The notes under the pieces: generated by a model
Told to the model about the DNA's origin: nothing
Database searches by the model: none
The model's input: only the letters and a program-made list of their open reading frames with translations
Assembly: GCF_025399895.1 (NCBI RefSeq)
Contig: NZ_JAODUA010000011.1
Coordinates: 186,001 to 250,000, forward strand
DNA: 64,000 nucleotides
DNA from: Streptomyces sp. ASQP_92
GTDB lineage: Bacteria > Actinomycetota > Actinomycetes > Streptomycetales > Streptomycetaceae
Reading direction: 5' to 3'
In this document: positions 35,243 through 43,246 of the stretch, piece after piece
How positions within the stretch are numbered: position 1 is the first letter of the stretch
Layout of the letters: each line of letters opens with the position of its first letter
Translations under genes and position numbers: made by a program

Positions 35243-36342
35243 CAGTAGACCCCTTCGATGACGTTCTCGTCGTCGAACACCGCGACCGTGCCGATGTCGG
35301 CGACCGAGTCCCCGACCAGGCCGTTCACCTGCGGAATCCGGGTGGCGAGGTCGCGCTCCAGGTTGCTGGGCAGCAGGAAGGACTTGCTGACGTGGTTGAC
35401 CAGCACCCGGCCCCGCTCTCCGTAGGCCACCGGCTCGAGGCTCTTCGGGTCGACGACCGTGAAGGTCACGTAGGGGGAGAACGAGTCGAAGACGCACGGG
35501 TCGTCGACGGAGATCCCGGCGCGCTCGCCCGCGACCCCGATGATCATCGTGCTTCCGTACTCGCCGCACAGCGCGACATCGGGGAACACCTCGGTCTTGA
35601 AGAGGTGCCGGGTGTCGGCGTCCATCTGTGTGCCGCCCCACCTGATGCACTTCACCCGCTCGTTGACCAGGGCCGCCAACTTCTCGTCCCTGGACAGCCG
35701 TTCAAGCAGCGGCGGGGTGATGGTGAGCAGGCCGATGTCCTGCGTGCGCAGGACGTCGGCGGCCTGGTCGATGAGGTGCTGGGCGTAGGCGTCGACCTGG
35801 CCGAACTGGCCGCCGGCGATGAGCCGCTTCACCCAGCGCGGGTCGAGGTCGATCGTGAAGCCGTGGCGGCCATGCGTCACGGCGTGCCGTCGGAACAGGG
35901 TGCCCACGACGTGCGGCCCGGTCGGGATGATGCCCAGCCAGTTCTTTCCCCGCGGCACACCGTGACGGTCGAGGTTGGCATTGCTCCAACTCACCATGCG
36001 GTCGCGCCAGTCCCGCATCAGGACGACCCGCTTCGGGGCGCCGGTGGTACCGCCGCTCTCGAAGAACCCGATCACGTCGGACGGGTTCCGGTATCCCCGG
36101 GGAACCAGGTCCTCGCCACGGACGTCCCGCAGCTCCGAGGCCACGTTCGGGAAGAGCCGCAGGTCCTCGTACGTCTTGACGTCGGCTCGCGGATCGAAGC
36201 CGAGAGTGGCGGCTCGCTCCAGCCAGAAGGCGCAGCCGGTCTCGGGGTTGAAGTGCCACTCCATGGCGGCGCGTATGTATTCGTCGGGATCGGGCTGGAC
36301 GTCGAAGGGAAGGTCCAGGATCTGTTCTGCGGTATGAGGCAT
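35242..36342 (-). CDS. EhpF-like adenylating enzyme (ANL superfamily, PaaK/LuxE type)
   Basis: A 366-aa adenylate-forming enzyme close in length to EhpF (about 370 aa) and lacking the usual large C-terminal domain. The ATP P-loop is ESGGTTGAPKRVVL near residue 95; the second motif is CGEYGSTMI, and the segment GERGRVLVNHV follows. It likely activates a phenazine carboxylic acid as the acyl-AMP for the coupled acyl reductase. The ATG at 36342 is preceded by GAGGGAGAG; an ATG six codons upstream is the alternative. A 119-bp gap separates it from phzG, the largest within the operon, and could contain a secondary promoter. Confidence 0.8.
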   Translation of the reverse strand: MPHTAEQILDLPFDVQPDPDEYIRAAMEWHFNPETGCAFWLERAATLGFDPRADVKTYEDLRLFPNVASELRDVRGEDLVPRGYRNPSDVIGFFESGGTTGAPKRVVLMRDWRDRMVSWSNANLDRHGVPRGKNWLGIIPTGPHVVGTLFRRHAVTHGRHGFTIDLDPRWVKRLIAGGQFGQVDAYAQHLIDQAADVLRTQDIGLLTITPPLLERLSRDEKLAALVNERVKCIRWGGTQMDADTRHLFKTEVFPDVALCGEYGSTMIIGVAGERAGISVDDPCVFDSFSPYVTFTVVDPKSLEPVAYGERGRVLVNHVSKSFLLPSNLERDLATRIPQVNGLVGDSVADIGTVAVFDDENVIEGVY

Positions 36343-36461
36343 TGTCTCTCCCTCATGCATAAGAGTCGGGTGTGTCGGGGCACGGCGACGGTGCCCCGAC
36401 GTGGTGAAGGGCGGTGGACGCAAGGAGGGTTCGCCGCAGAGGAAGCGGGCGGAAGCGGCGG

Positions 36462-37121
36462 CTACGGTTGCAGCCGGCTCGTGCGCCACTCCTGCGCGGC
36501 GCGGTCGTAGCGCAGCCTGCGGTGCAGCCGGTCCGAGCTCGCGGACCAGAACTCGACGACGTCGGGCTGGAGTCGGTAGCCGACGAAGAACTCCGGCCGG
36601 GGCTGGGGCGCCCCGGTCAGTTCCAGGCGGCGTGCCCTGGCGCGCAGAGCCTCGACGTCCTCAAGGGGCTCGCTCTGTTCGGTGACCGTCGACATGGCGT
36701 GCAACGGGATCGCCCGGGCGGACCACAGGGCGTCCGACTCGGCTTCGGACAGCGGCACGGCGGGGCCGGAGAGGATGATCTGCTGACCGGTCTCCCTCCA
36801 GTACAGCAAGCCCGACGCCCACCCCGTGGCGGCGATTTCGCGTCCCTTCTGGCTACAGCTGTGGCTGGTGAACACCAGACCGAGGTCGGTGACCTCGATG
36901 ATGGCGATCGTCCGGTTGGAGGCGCGGCCGCGGGAGTCGGCAGTGGCCAGCGCCATCGCGGTGGGCTCACGGACTCCGCTGTCCCGTGCCTGGGCGAGCC
37001 AGTCGCGCACCAGCTGGAGCGGCTCCGCCGGCGGCTTGTCGTACTCGGGGAAGGGGAGGTCGACCTTCCCGCTGAGGGACTCAAATCCACTCGCCTCCAC
37101 CGCGGGCGCGCCCCTAGACAT
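36462..37121 (-). CDS. phzG: Phenazine biosynthesis FMN oxidase PhzG
   Basis: A 219-aa member of the pyridoxamine 5'-phosphate oxidase fold. Features are MALATADSRGRASNRT, the FMN-binding SHSCSQKGREIA segment, LLYWRETGQQI, and the C-terminal REWRTSRLQP-like ending (QEWRTSRLQP). PhzG uses FMN and oxygen to carry out the final oxidations of the reduced tricyclic intermediates to phenazine-1-carboxylic or 1,6-dicarboxylic acid. Its start overlaps phzF by 8 bp, showing coupling. Confidence 0.92.
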   Translation of the reverse strand: MSRGAPAVEASGFESLSGKVDLPFPEYDKPPAEPLQLVRDWLAQARDSGVREPTAMALATADSRGRASNRTIAIIEVTDLGLVFTSHSCSQKGREIAATGWASGLLYWRETGQQIILSGPAVPLSEAESDALWSARAIPLHAMSTVTEQSEPLEDVEALRARARRLELTGAPQPRPEFFVGYRLQPDVVEFWSASSDRLHRRLRYDRAAQEWRTSRLQP

Positions 37122-37950
37122 GGAGCGTCCCCTCGGCCACCAGGGCGGCGTGCCCGCCGACGTGGACCGAGCGGACCGACTCGCCGACGCCTTCGGCGGT
37201 CGCCCGCATCACCGACGCGCGTCCCATTTCCACGCCCTGGGTAATGGTGATCTCCTGCCCGTACTCGGCGAACCCGTGTCGGGCCAGGTGGATGGCGAGA
37301 GGCCCGGCGGCCGAACCGGTCGCCGCGTCCTCGACCACGCCGTAGGCGGGGGAGAACATCCGCGTCCGCCAGCCACCGTCCGCCTCGGCGAAGCAGTTGG
37401 CGGCCATGTCGGGGAAGTGCGAGAGGGCGCGGTGGTCCGGGTGGAGGGCGGACAGCGCGTCAACGTCGCTGAGCCCCACGAAGACGTGACGCGGCCCGTT
37501 GCGGTAGATCTCGACCGGGGCCGTCGACGACTCGACCCCGAGTGCGGCCAGGAGTTCCGGGGCGAGGTCGTAGGGCTTCGAGGTGGGAACCGGCTGCTCC
37601 ATCCGCACCCACGCGGAGCCGTCGCGGGTACCGAGCTCGAAGGGGATGACCCCCATCGCGGTCTCCAGCCGCAGACTGTCGCGTTCCCAGGAGCGGCCGA
37701 GCGCGAAGGCGGTGCCGAGCATCGGGTGCCCGGCGAAGGGCAGTTCGTTCACCGGGGTGAAGATCCTGATGCGTGCGTCGCCGCCCTGCTGGGCCGGCAG
37801 CACGAAGGTGACCTCGGAGAGGTTCATCTCCTTCGCGATGCGTTGCATCGTCTCGCCGGTCAGATCCTCGCTGTCGAAGAAGACGGCGACGGGATTGCCC
37901 AGCAGCGGCTCGCGGGCGAAGGCGTCCACGACCATGTAGTGGTGCGTCAT
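37114..37950 (-). CDS. phzF: DHHA isomerase PhzF
   Basis: A 278-aa protein of the diaminopimelate epimerase fold. The N-terminus closely follows Pseudomonas PhzF (VVDAFAREPLLGNPVAVFFD), and the catalytic Glu in MNLSEVTFV is Glu46, equivalent to Glu45 there. GHPMLGT and GVVEDAATGSAAGPLA are further family motifs. It isomerises trans-2,3-dihydro-3-hydroxyanthranilic acid to the aminoketone that dimerises. The start overlaps the stop of the 117-aa gene (ATGA). Confidence 0.95.
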   Translation of the reverse strand: MTHHYMVVDAFAREPLLGNPVAVFFDSEDLTGETMQRIAKEMNLSEVTFVLPAQQGGDARIRIFTPVNELPFAGHPMLGTAFALGRSWERDSLRLETAMGVIPFELGTRDGSAWVRMEQPVPTSKPYDLAPELLAALGVESSTAPVEIYRNGPRHVFVGLSDVDALSALHPDHRALSHFPDMAANCFAEADGGWRTRMFSPAYGVVEDAATGSAAGPLAIHLARHGFAEYGQEITITQGVEMGRASVMRATAEGVGESVRSVHVGGHAALVAEGTLHV

Positions 37951-38300
37951 CGGCGCTCCGTGGTTTGTGCCGATACCGAGGGTCCGGCGGAGAAGGCAAG
38001 GCCGAGCGAGTCGATCCCCTCGGCCACGGCTGCGACATCGAAGCTGGTGCGGTGGTCGGGCGCGTACCCGATCAGCTCGGCCGCCCGGTTGGGGGGCAGC
38101 GGCTGATCGGCCGGAATGTCCGAGTCCCACCACATCACCGCGCCCCAGCGGCCGCGTTCACGGTCGGCGATCCACAGCTTCAGGTGCAGTCCCCTGACCT
38201 CGCGCCACGGCTCGACGGAGCCGTCGCGGAGATCCTGCTCCAGGGATTCGATGGTCTGGTGGGACCTGGCCAGGTCCCACCAGACGACATCCACTCTCAT
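37947..38300 (-). CDS. 117-aa protein coupled between phzE and phzF, unknown function
   Basis: A small acidic, Trp-rich protein (MRVDVVWWDLARSHQTIE at the start; LKLWIADRERGRWGAVMWWD centrally, quoted in part). The alternation looks like a dimeric alpha/beta-barrel (antibiotic monooxygenase/YdhR-like) fold, with a C-terminal NRAAELIGYAP element, but I cannot name a family with confidence. Both ends overlap their neighbours by ATGA (phzE stop at 38297, phzF start at 37950), implying stoichiometric translation with the core enzymes. Pseudomonas phz operons have no gene here, so this is an accessory or helper gene of this lineage. Confidence 0.75.
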   Translation of the reverse strand: MRVDVVWWDLARSHQTIESLEQDLRDGSVEPWREVRGLHLKLWIADRERGRWGAVMWWDSDIPADQPLPPNRAAELIGYAPDHRTSFDVAAVAEGIDSLGLAFSAGPSVSAQTTERR

Positions 38301-40162
38301 CGACCGAGCACCCCCTGTATCGCCTCGCTGATGATGCGCGGGCCGTCGACGGTGAGCACCGACTCGGCGTGGAACTGAACCGAGGCGAAGCCGGGCCCGC
38401 GGAGCGCGTTCACCTCGCCGGTCTGCTCGTCCCGGCTCACCTCGACCACACCGATCCCCTCGACGTTTCGCTTGCTCACCGCGCTGTGCGCGGCGAACGT
38501 GTTGTAGAAGCCGACGCGTTCGCGCAGGCCGAACAGGTCGATCTCGCGCTGGACACCCTGGTTGGGTACCTCGCGGCGTTGCAGGTCGAAGCCGAGCCGC
38601 ATGCTGAGCACCTGATGGCTCAGGCACACGGCCAGCATCGGCCGGTTGCTCGCCAGGGCGGTGTCGACGGACTGCCGCAGCTTGGCGATCTTGGGGTGGG
38701 AGGTCATCCGGGGATCTCCCGGACCGGGGCCGAAGACCGTGAGGTCGTAGGCCGACACGTCGTACGGCTCGTCGAAGCGGCGGACCTCCACGGAAAGACC
38801 CAGGGAGCGCAGCTGCTGGTCGAGCATCGCGGTGAAGGTGTCTTCCGCGTCCACGACCAGGGCCTTCGCGCCGCCCAGCAGGGCCCCGGCCGGCGGGCGG
38901 TCGCCCTTGTCGCGGAGCCAGAAGCTCGCGATCCGCTCGTTGCGGCGATCCAGGGCGGCGAGGACCTCGGGGTTGGCCGCATAGCCGGAGTGCTGGTCCG
39001 ACTTGAGCGCGTTGAGCAGGGTCGCCAGCTTGATGCGGGTCTCGGCGACCTCGGCCATCGGGTCGGAGTGGCGCACCAGAGTGGCCCCCACCGAGATGTT
39101 CATCCGGCCGCCGGGATCGATGTCGGCCGTCCGGATCAGGATCGCCGAGTCGAGCGTCTGCCGTCCGCCCGCGTCCCGTCCGATCAGCGCGGCGACCCCG
39201 CTGTAGTAGCCGCGTCCGTTCGGCTCGTTGCGCCAGATGACCCTGGCGGCGCTCTCCAGGGGGCTTCCGGTGACCGTCGGGGCGAACATCGTCTCGTGCA
39301 GGACCTCCCGCACATCGCGGCTGGTCGTGCCCTCGATCAGGTACTCGGTGTGCGCCAGGCGGGCCATTTCCTTCAGGTACGGCCCGTGGACACGGCCCCC
39401 GTCGTCGCAGAGCCGGGCCATCATCTTCAGTTCCTCGTCGAGGACCATGTAGAGCTCGTCGGTCTCCTTGGTGTCGGCGAGGAACTCCATCACCCCCTGC
39501 AAGGTGGGACCACCGGACGGATACCGGTAGGTGCCGCTGATCGGGTTCATCACGGCCGAGCCGCCGGCGAGCGAGATGTGGCGCTCCGGTGTCGCACCGA
39601 CGAGCGTGTTGCGGCCGGTGTGGATGATGAAGGTCCAGTAGGCCCGCTCCTCGCGCTCCAGCAGACGCCGGAAGAACGACAGGGCGCTGGTCAAGGAGTA
39701 GTCGCCGATGTCCGCGACGAACGAGCGCTTCATCACGAAGTTGGCGCCCTCGCCGGTACCGATCTCCTCGGTGACGATCTGGCGCACCATCTGCGCGTAG
39801 GCGGCGTCGTCCACGTCGAAGTGTCCGTCGCTCACCTCCGTCGGGACCTGCGGAAAGCGGGCAAGCGCTTCGGTGACCGGCACCGAGTCGCGAGCGGTGA
39901 GGCTCATCCCGAGCAGGGGCGTGGCGTCGTCCCGTGCGGCGAAGCCGCGGTCGGCCAGTTGCCGGTAGGGGACGAGCACCAGCGTGTCGAGCGAGGGACC
40001 CGGGGTGCGGTCGTCGGCCACCGGGATGTCGTCGAGGGACTTGTACTCGGTCACCGGCCCGCTCAGGACGTCCAGCGTGCCGGGGGAGCCGCTCTCGGGG
40101 CGGTGGATGATCGCGAAGGCGGGCAGTTCCAGGGCGAGAACCTGCCGCAGGAGGTCACTCAT
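38297..40162 (-). CDS. phzE: 2-amino-2-desoxyisochorismate synthase PhzE
   Basis: A 621-aa fusion of a chorismate-utilising (menaquinone/siderophore/tryptophan) domain (about 1-400) and a class I glutamine amidotransferase (about 425-621). The synthase part has MNPISGTYRYPSGG and VTGSPLESAARVIW with GVAALIG; the amidotransferase nucleophile lies in LAVCLSHQVLSMRLG with the downstream FHAESV His/Glu. PhzE uses glutamine-derived ammonia to convert chorismate to ADIC. The length matches Pseudomonas PhzE (about 627 aa). Its start overlaps the phzD stop. Confidence 0.93.
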   Translation of the reverse strand: MSDLLRQVLALELPAFAIIHRPESGSPGTLDVLSGPVTEYKSLDDIPVADDRTPGPSLDTLVLVPYRQLADRGFAARDDATPLLGMSLTARDSVPVTEALARFPQVPTEVSDGHFDVDDAAYAQMVRQIVTEEIGTGEGANFVMKRSFVADIGDYSLTSALSFFRRLLEREERAYWTFIIHTGRNTLVGATPERHISLAGGSAVMNPISGTYRYPSGGPTLQGVMEFLADTKETDELYMVLDEELKMMARLCDDGGRVHGPYLKEMARLAHTEYLIEGTTSRDVREVLHETMFAPTVTGSPLESAARVIWRNEPNGRGYYSGVAALIGRDAGGRQTLDSAILIRTADIDPGGRMNISVGATLVRHSDPMAEVAETRIKLATLLNALKSDQHSGYAANPEVLAALDRRNERIASFWLRDKGDRPPAGALLGGAKALVVDAEDTFTAMLDQQLRSLGLSVEVRRFDEPYDVSAYDLTVFGPGPGDPRMTSHPKIAKLRQSVDTALASNRPMLAVCLSHQVLSMRLGFDLQRREVPNQGVQREIDLFGLRERVGFYNTFAAHSAVSKRNVEGIGVVEVSRDEQTGEVNALRGPGFASVQFHAESVLTVDGPRIISEAIQGVLGR

Positions 40163-40782
40163 GCGAGCACGTCCTCGGAGGTGACCACCATGGCGCAGGA
40201 CCTTGCCGCGTATTCGAGGGTCAGCCGGTGGTGGACTTCGGAGAAGTCGCCGAGCGCGTCGGCGACCAGGAAGGGCTGGATGTCGTTGGAGAACGCGTCC
40301 AGCGCGGTCGACAGCACACCGATGTGCGCGTAGACGCCGCACACGATCAACTGGTCACGCTTCAACGCACGCATACGCCGCATCAGTTCCGACTTGAAGA
40401 ACGCGCTGTAGCGCCACTTGGTGCTCATCCAGTCGTCCGCGTCGGGTTCGAGTTCGGGCACGACCGCGCGTTCGGTCTCGTCGGTGCGCATGCCGGGGCC
40501 CCAGAAGTCCTTCAGGAGCCCGCGCTGTTCGTCCGTCATGCTGCCGGGCTGGGCGGTGTAGGCCACCGGCACACCCAGCGCACCGCAGCGCTTCTTGAGA
40601 TCGGCGATGGTGCGCACCAGTTCACCGCGCATGCCTTCCTCGAAGGGATTGAGGAAGTAGCGCTGCATGTCGTGGATGAGGAGCACGGCCCGATCCGGGT
40701 GGACGGTCCAGCGCACGGCGTTTTCGGGCAGCGCATACCTCGGCGGCAGGCTGTAGGGCGTGATCGGCGGTATTCCCGTCAT
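40159..40782 (-). CDS. phzD: Isochorismatase PhzD
   Basis: A 207-aa isochorismatase-family enzyme that hydrolyses ADIC to trans-2,3-dihydro-3-hydroxyanthranilic acid (DHHA). The catalytic Asp38 (LLIHDMQRYF) and Lys122 (MSTKWRYSAF) fall at the same positions as in P. aeruginosa PhzD. The GVYAHIGVLSTA segment lacks the Cys used by related amidohydrolases, as expected for isochorismatases. It follows phzC by 24 bp and overlaps phzE. Confidence 0.95.
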   Translation of the reverse strand: MTGIPPITPYSLPPRYALPENAVRWTVHPDRAVLLIHDMQRYFLNPFEEGMRGELVRTIADLKKRCGALGVPVAYTAQPGSMTDEQRGLLKDFWGPGMRTDETERAVVPELEPDADDWMSTKWRYSAFFKSELMRRMRALKRDQLIVCGVYAHIGVLSTALDAFSNDIQPFLVADALGDFSEVHHRLTLEYAARSCAMVVTSEDVLA

Positions 40783-40806
40783 GACAGGGCTCCCCTTCTA
40801 GGAATC

Positions 40807-41973
40807 TCAATACCCGGACCACGCCGAGACCACGTCGATGGCCTGGCGGGTGTTGAGTCGCGGGTCACACAGGCTGGTGACGGGGCCCGAGCCCAGCTCG
40901 GCCGTGTCCACCACGCACTCGGTCACGTCGTCGGGGGTCGCCTCCAGATGGAGCCCCCCGGCCGGAACCCCCGCCAGGTCCAGGACCCGCCGGAAGCCGC
41001 GGACTTCCCGGGCGACGTTGCCCACGAGCCGGTATTTGGTGCCGTCGGGCGCGGAATCGGTGTTCCCGTGCATCGGGTCGCTGAGCCAGATCACCGGGTG
41101 CCCGGCCGACCGCACGGCCTCGACGAGCCGGGGCAGCCTGTCGGCGACGAGGTCGGCGCCCATGCGCACGATGAGTGAGAGCCGGCCCGGCTCCCGCTCC
41201 GGGTCCAGCCGGTCGCACAGCTCGACGATCTCGCCGGGGGTCATGGACGGGCCGACCTTGCAGGCGACCGGGTTGATCACCTGGGCGAGCAGGGCGACGT
41301 GCGGGCCGTCGATCTGCCGGGTCCGCTCGCCGATCCACGGCCAGTGGGTGGAGCTGAGCCAGCGCCGACCGCCGTCGAGCTCGCGGAGCATCGATACCTC
41401 GTAGTCCAGGAGCAGCGCTTCATGGCTGGTCCAGACGGCGGACGCGTCGAGCCGGGGCGCCGGCCCGACCCAGCCGAGCTGCATCATGATCTCTCTCGCG
41501 GCCATGTAGCCCGTGAGCATGCGCAGGGGATCGGGGCGCCTGCTCTCCTGGGTGGGCTCCGGCCCGTTGATCATGTGCCCGAAAAATGACGGCAGTTCGG
41601 CGTCACCGAGCTTTTCGAACCGGCTGGATCGGGGCTTGGAGAACTGCCCCGCGATACGCCCGACCCGCAGCGTCCGCTTGCCGGTGGCGGTCTCCAGGTT
41701 CTGGGCGAGCAGATCGATGAGCCCGGCCTTGCCCTGGATGTGCGCGGCCGTGCACTCGGCCGGGTCCTCCGCACAGTCCCCGGCCTTCAGCACCTGCATC
41801 TCGCCGGTGGCGACGCGGGCCAGGTGGGAGCTGAGCTTCTCCACCTGGGCCGGGGTCACCAGCGGTGTGACGGACGACAGTATCGCTCGGACGAGCTCGA
41901 CCTGGGGCGGATTGTCCCATTCGGGCTGGTGCCGCGCCCCGGCCCTCTCGATGTCGGCGAGGGTGTTTCCCAT
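40807..41973 (-). CDS. phzC: Class II DAHP synthase PhzC
   Basis: A 388-aa type II 3-deoxy-D-arabino-heptulosonate-7-phosphate synthase feeding the shikimate pathway. Motifs: LKAGDCAED (metal Cys), WPWIGERTRQ, NPVACKVGP, SDPMHGNT, GGLHLEAT and LCDPRLNTRQAID. It is shorter than the ~460-aa housekeeping type II enzyme, as is typical of PhzC, which lacks allosteric elements and escapes aromatic feedback. The start ATG 41973 has GGAGAAGG upstream. It is the second gene of the operon. Confidence 0.95.
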   Translation of the reverse strand: MGNTLADIERAGARHQPEWDNPPQVELVRAILSSVTPLVTPAQVEKLSSHLARVATGEMQVLKAGDCAEDPAECTAAHIQGKAGLIDLLAQNLETATGKRTLRVGRIAGQFSKPRSSRFEKLGDAELPSFFGHMINGPEPTQESRRPDPLRMLTGYMAAREIMMQLGWVGPAPRLDASAVWTSHEALLLDYEVSMLRELDGGRRWLSSTHWPWIGERTRQIDGPHVALLAQVINPVACKVGPSMTPGEIVELCDRLDPEREPGRLSLIVRMGADLVADRLPRLVEAVRSAGHPVIWLSDPMHGNTDSAPDGTKYRLVGNVAREVRGFRRVLDLAGVPAGGLHLEATPDDVTECVVDTAELGSGPVTSLCDPRLNTRQAIDVVSAWSGY

Positions 41974-42019
41974 ACGACCTTCTCCATTGATTGATAGGAA
42001 GACGCCCGGCGAAAGGCGT

Positions 42020-42529
42020 TCAGGTCGGTATGTCGGCCCGCTTGACCTGAGGAACGGCGATGCCCAGAGCCCTGAACTGCTGGCAGGGGTTCATGAACTC
42101 GCGCTGGCTCTTGATCTTCCCGTTCTCGAACAGGAAGGAGTGCAGGAAGTGGTTGCGGTAGTGGCCGTCGGGGTAGTCAGCGAAGCGGATCGTTCCCTCG
42201 CCGTCGCATTCCACCCAGAACCGGTTGGGGTCCTGCGTGTCGAAGATCTCGATGTTCGTCCAGACCCAGTCGGGGAAGCACTTGAGTGACCATTGGCCGT
42301 GGTCACCCAGTCGGTCCCGGCCCGTGATGACGATCGGCTCTCCGGTCTCGGTCGTCCAGAGACCGCCGGTGCCGTCCTCGGTGAACAGAAGGTGCCGGCG
42401 CAGGCGGTCCTGCCCGCGGGTGTTCATGTACTGCTCCACGATGGCGCGGTTGCTCGCTCGCGTTTCCGCTTCGCTGCGGGACTTCGCCAATGTGTCGGTT
42501 ATTTCAGCGGTGCCGGTGTTGTCGACCAT
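42020..42529 (-). CDS. phzB: Phenazine condensation protein PhzB
   Basis: A 169-aa SnoaL/NTF2-like protein of the PhzA/B family. Typical elements are NRAIVEQYMNTRGQDRLRRH, WSLKCFPDWVWTN and HSFLFENGKIKSQREFMNP (each quoted within limits). PhzB accelerates the dimerising condensation of the PhzF product. Only one copy is present, as in most non-Pseudomonas clusters. The ATG at 42529 follows AGGAAG at good spacing. It is the promoter-proximal gene of the minus-strand operon. Confidence 0.93.
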   Translation of the reverse strand: MVDNTGTAEITDTLAKSRSEAETRASNRAIVEQYMNTRGQDRLRRHLLFTEDGTGGLWTTETGEPIVITGRDRLGDHGQWSLKCFPDWVWTNIEIFDTQDPNRFWVECDGEGTIRFADYPDGHYRNHFLHSFLFENGKIKSQREFMNPCQQFRALGIAVPQVKRADIPT

Positions 42530-43246
42530 CGCAACTTCCTGTAGTGCCGAGGTAAAGCGGGACAGCCGCGCACACAAGGGCAGGCTCCTGCGGTCACGAC
42601 GACGGGCGAAAGAGCACCGTCACGCATGGGTTCACGAGATTCCTCTTGAACTCGCCTGCCGTGTACGGCGGGTTATGTGAGGACTGTGCTCAGCCGTTGG
42701 CCGGTTCGGGAAGCGGATCACCGCTGTCTGGCCGAAAAGTTCCAGTGGGCATGACCGCCTGAGGGATCTACTCCATGGTCTGGCGGATCCACTCCATGGC
42801 CGGGGCCGCTTCGCTCGAGCGTCGCTCCACCAATCGTTGCTCAGGGCGACCGTCGGTCGGCTCGTTCACCGGTCGGCCTGCGTTCCTCTTCTCTCTGTGT
42901 CTCCTGTGCGAGGGGCGCCCGCGCCTCCTGCCGGCAGCCCGGAACTCCGGCCCGCCGCCGGGGCCCGGACCTGCGCCGCCGCCCTGGTCGCCGCCGTGGG
43001 GCGGAACCGCGCATCCGACGTGAATTTCGGCCACCCGAGCCCCACTCGATGGAACGAACCAGCCAATACGGCGCCACGCGCGGTGACCGACCTGGAGAAC
43101 CCCTAGATTCCGGATGCGCACCGAACACCCCGATGGCGTCCGTATCGAAGAAATCGGAAAACCATCGCCCGAGCGTCGGCCGCGATCACCCAGGTATTGC
43201 TTGAGAAACCCCACACAAAACGCTTGCCCAACCAGAAGGAATTCCG
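42530..43246. promoter_or_regulatory. Divergent promoter region of the phenazine cluster
   Basis: 717 bp between phzB (minus) and the FAD hydroxylase gene (plus). No convincing gene is present. It must contain the promoters of both transcripts and includes the 15-bp direct repeats at 42764-42799. No standard -35/-10 pair is obvious. Confidence 0.7.
42764..42799. promoter_or_regulatory. Paired 15-bp direct repeats, candidate operator
   Basis: GGATCTACTCCATGG (42764-42778) and GGATCCACTCCATGG (42785-42799) match at 14 of 15 bases and start 21 bp apart, two helical turns. They are about 235 bp upstream of phzB and 450 bp upstream of the FAD gene. Such spacing is typical of sites for a tandem-binding regulator. 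Confidence 0.55.

Noticed and set aside
38369..40333. 654-codon frame antisense to phzE
   Set aside because: Shadow of phzE, whose domains and catalytic residues are clear on the minus strand.
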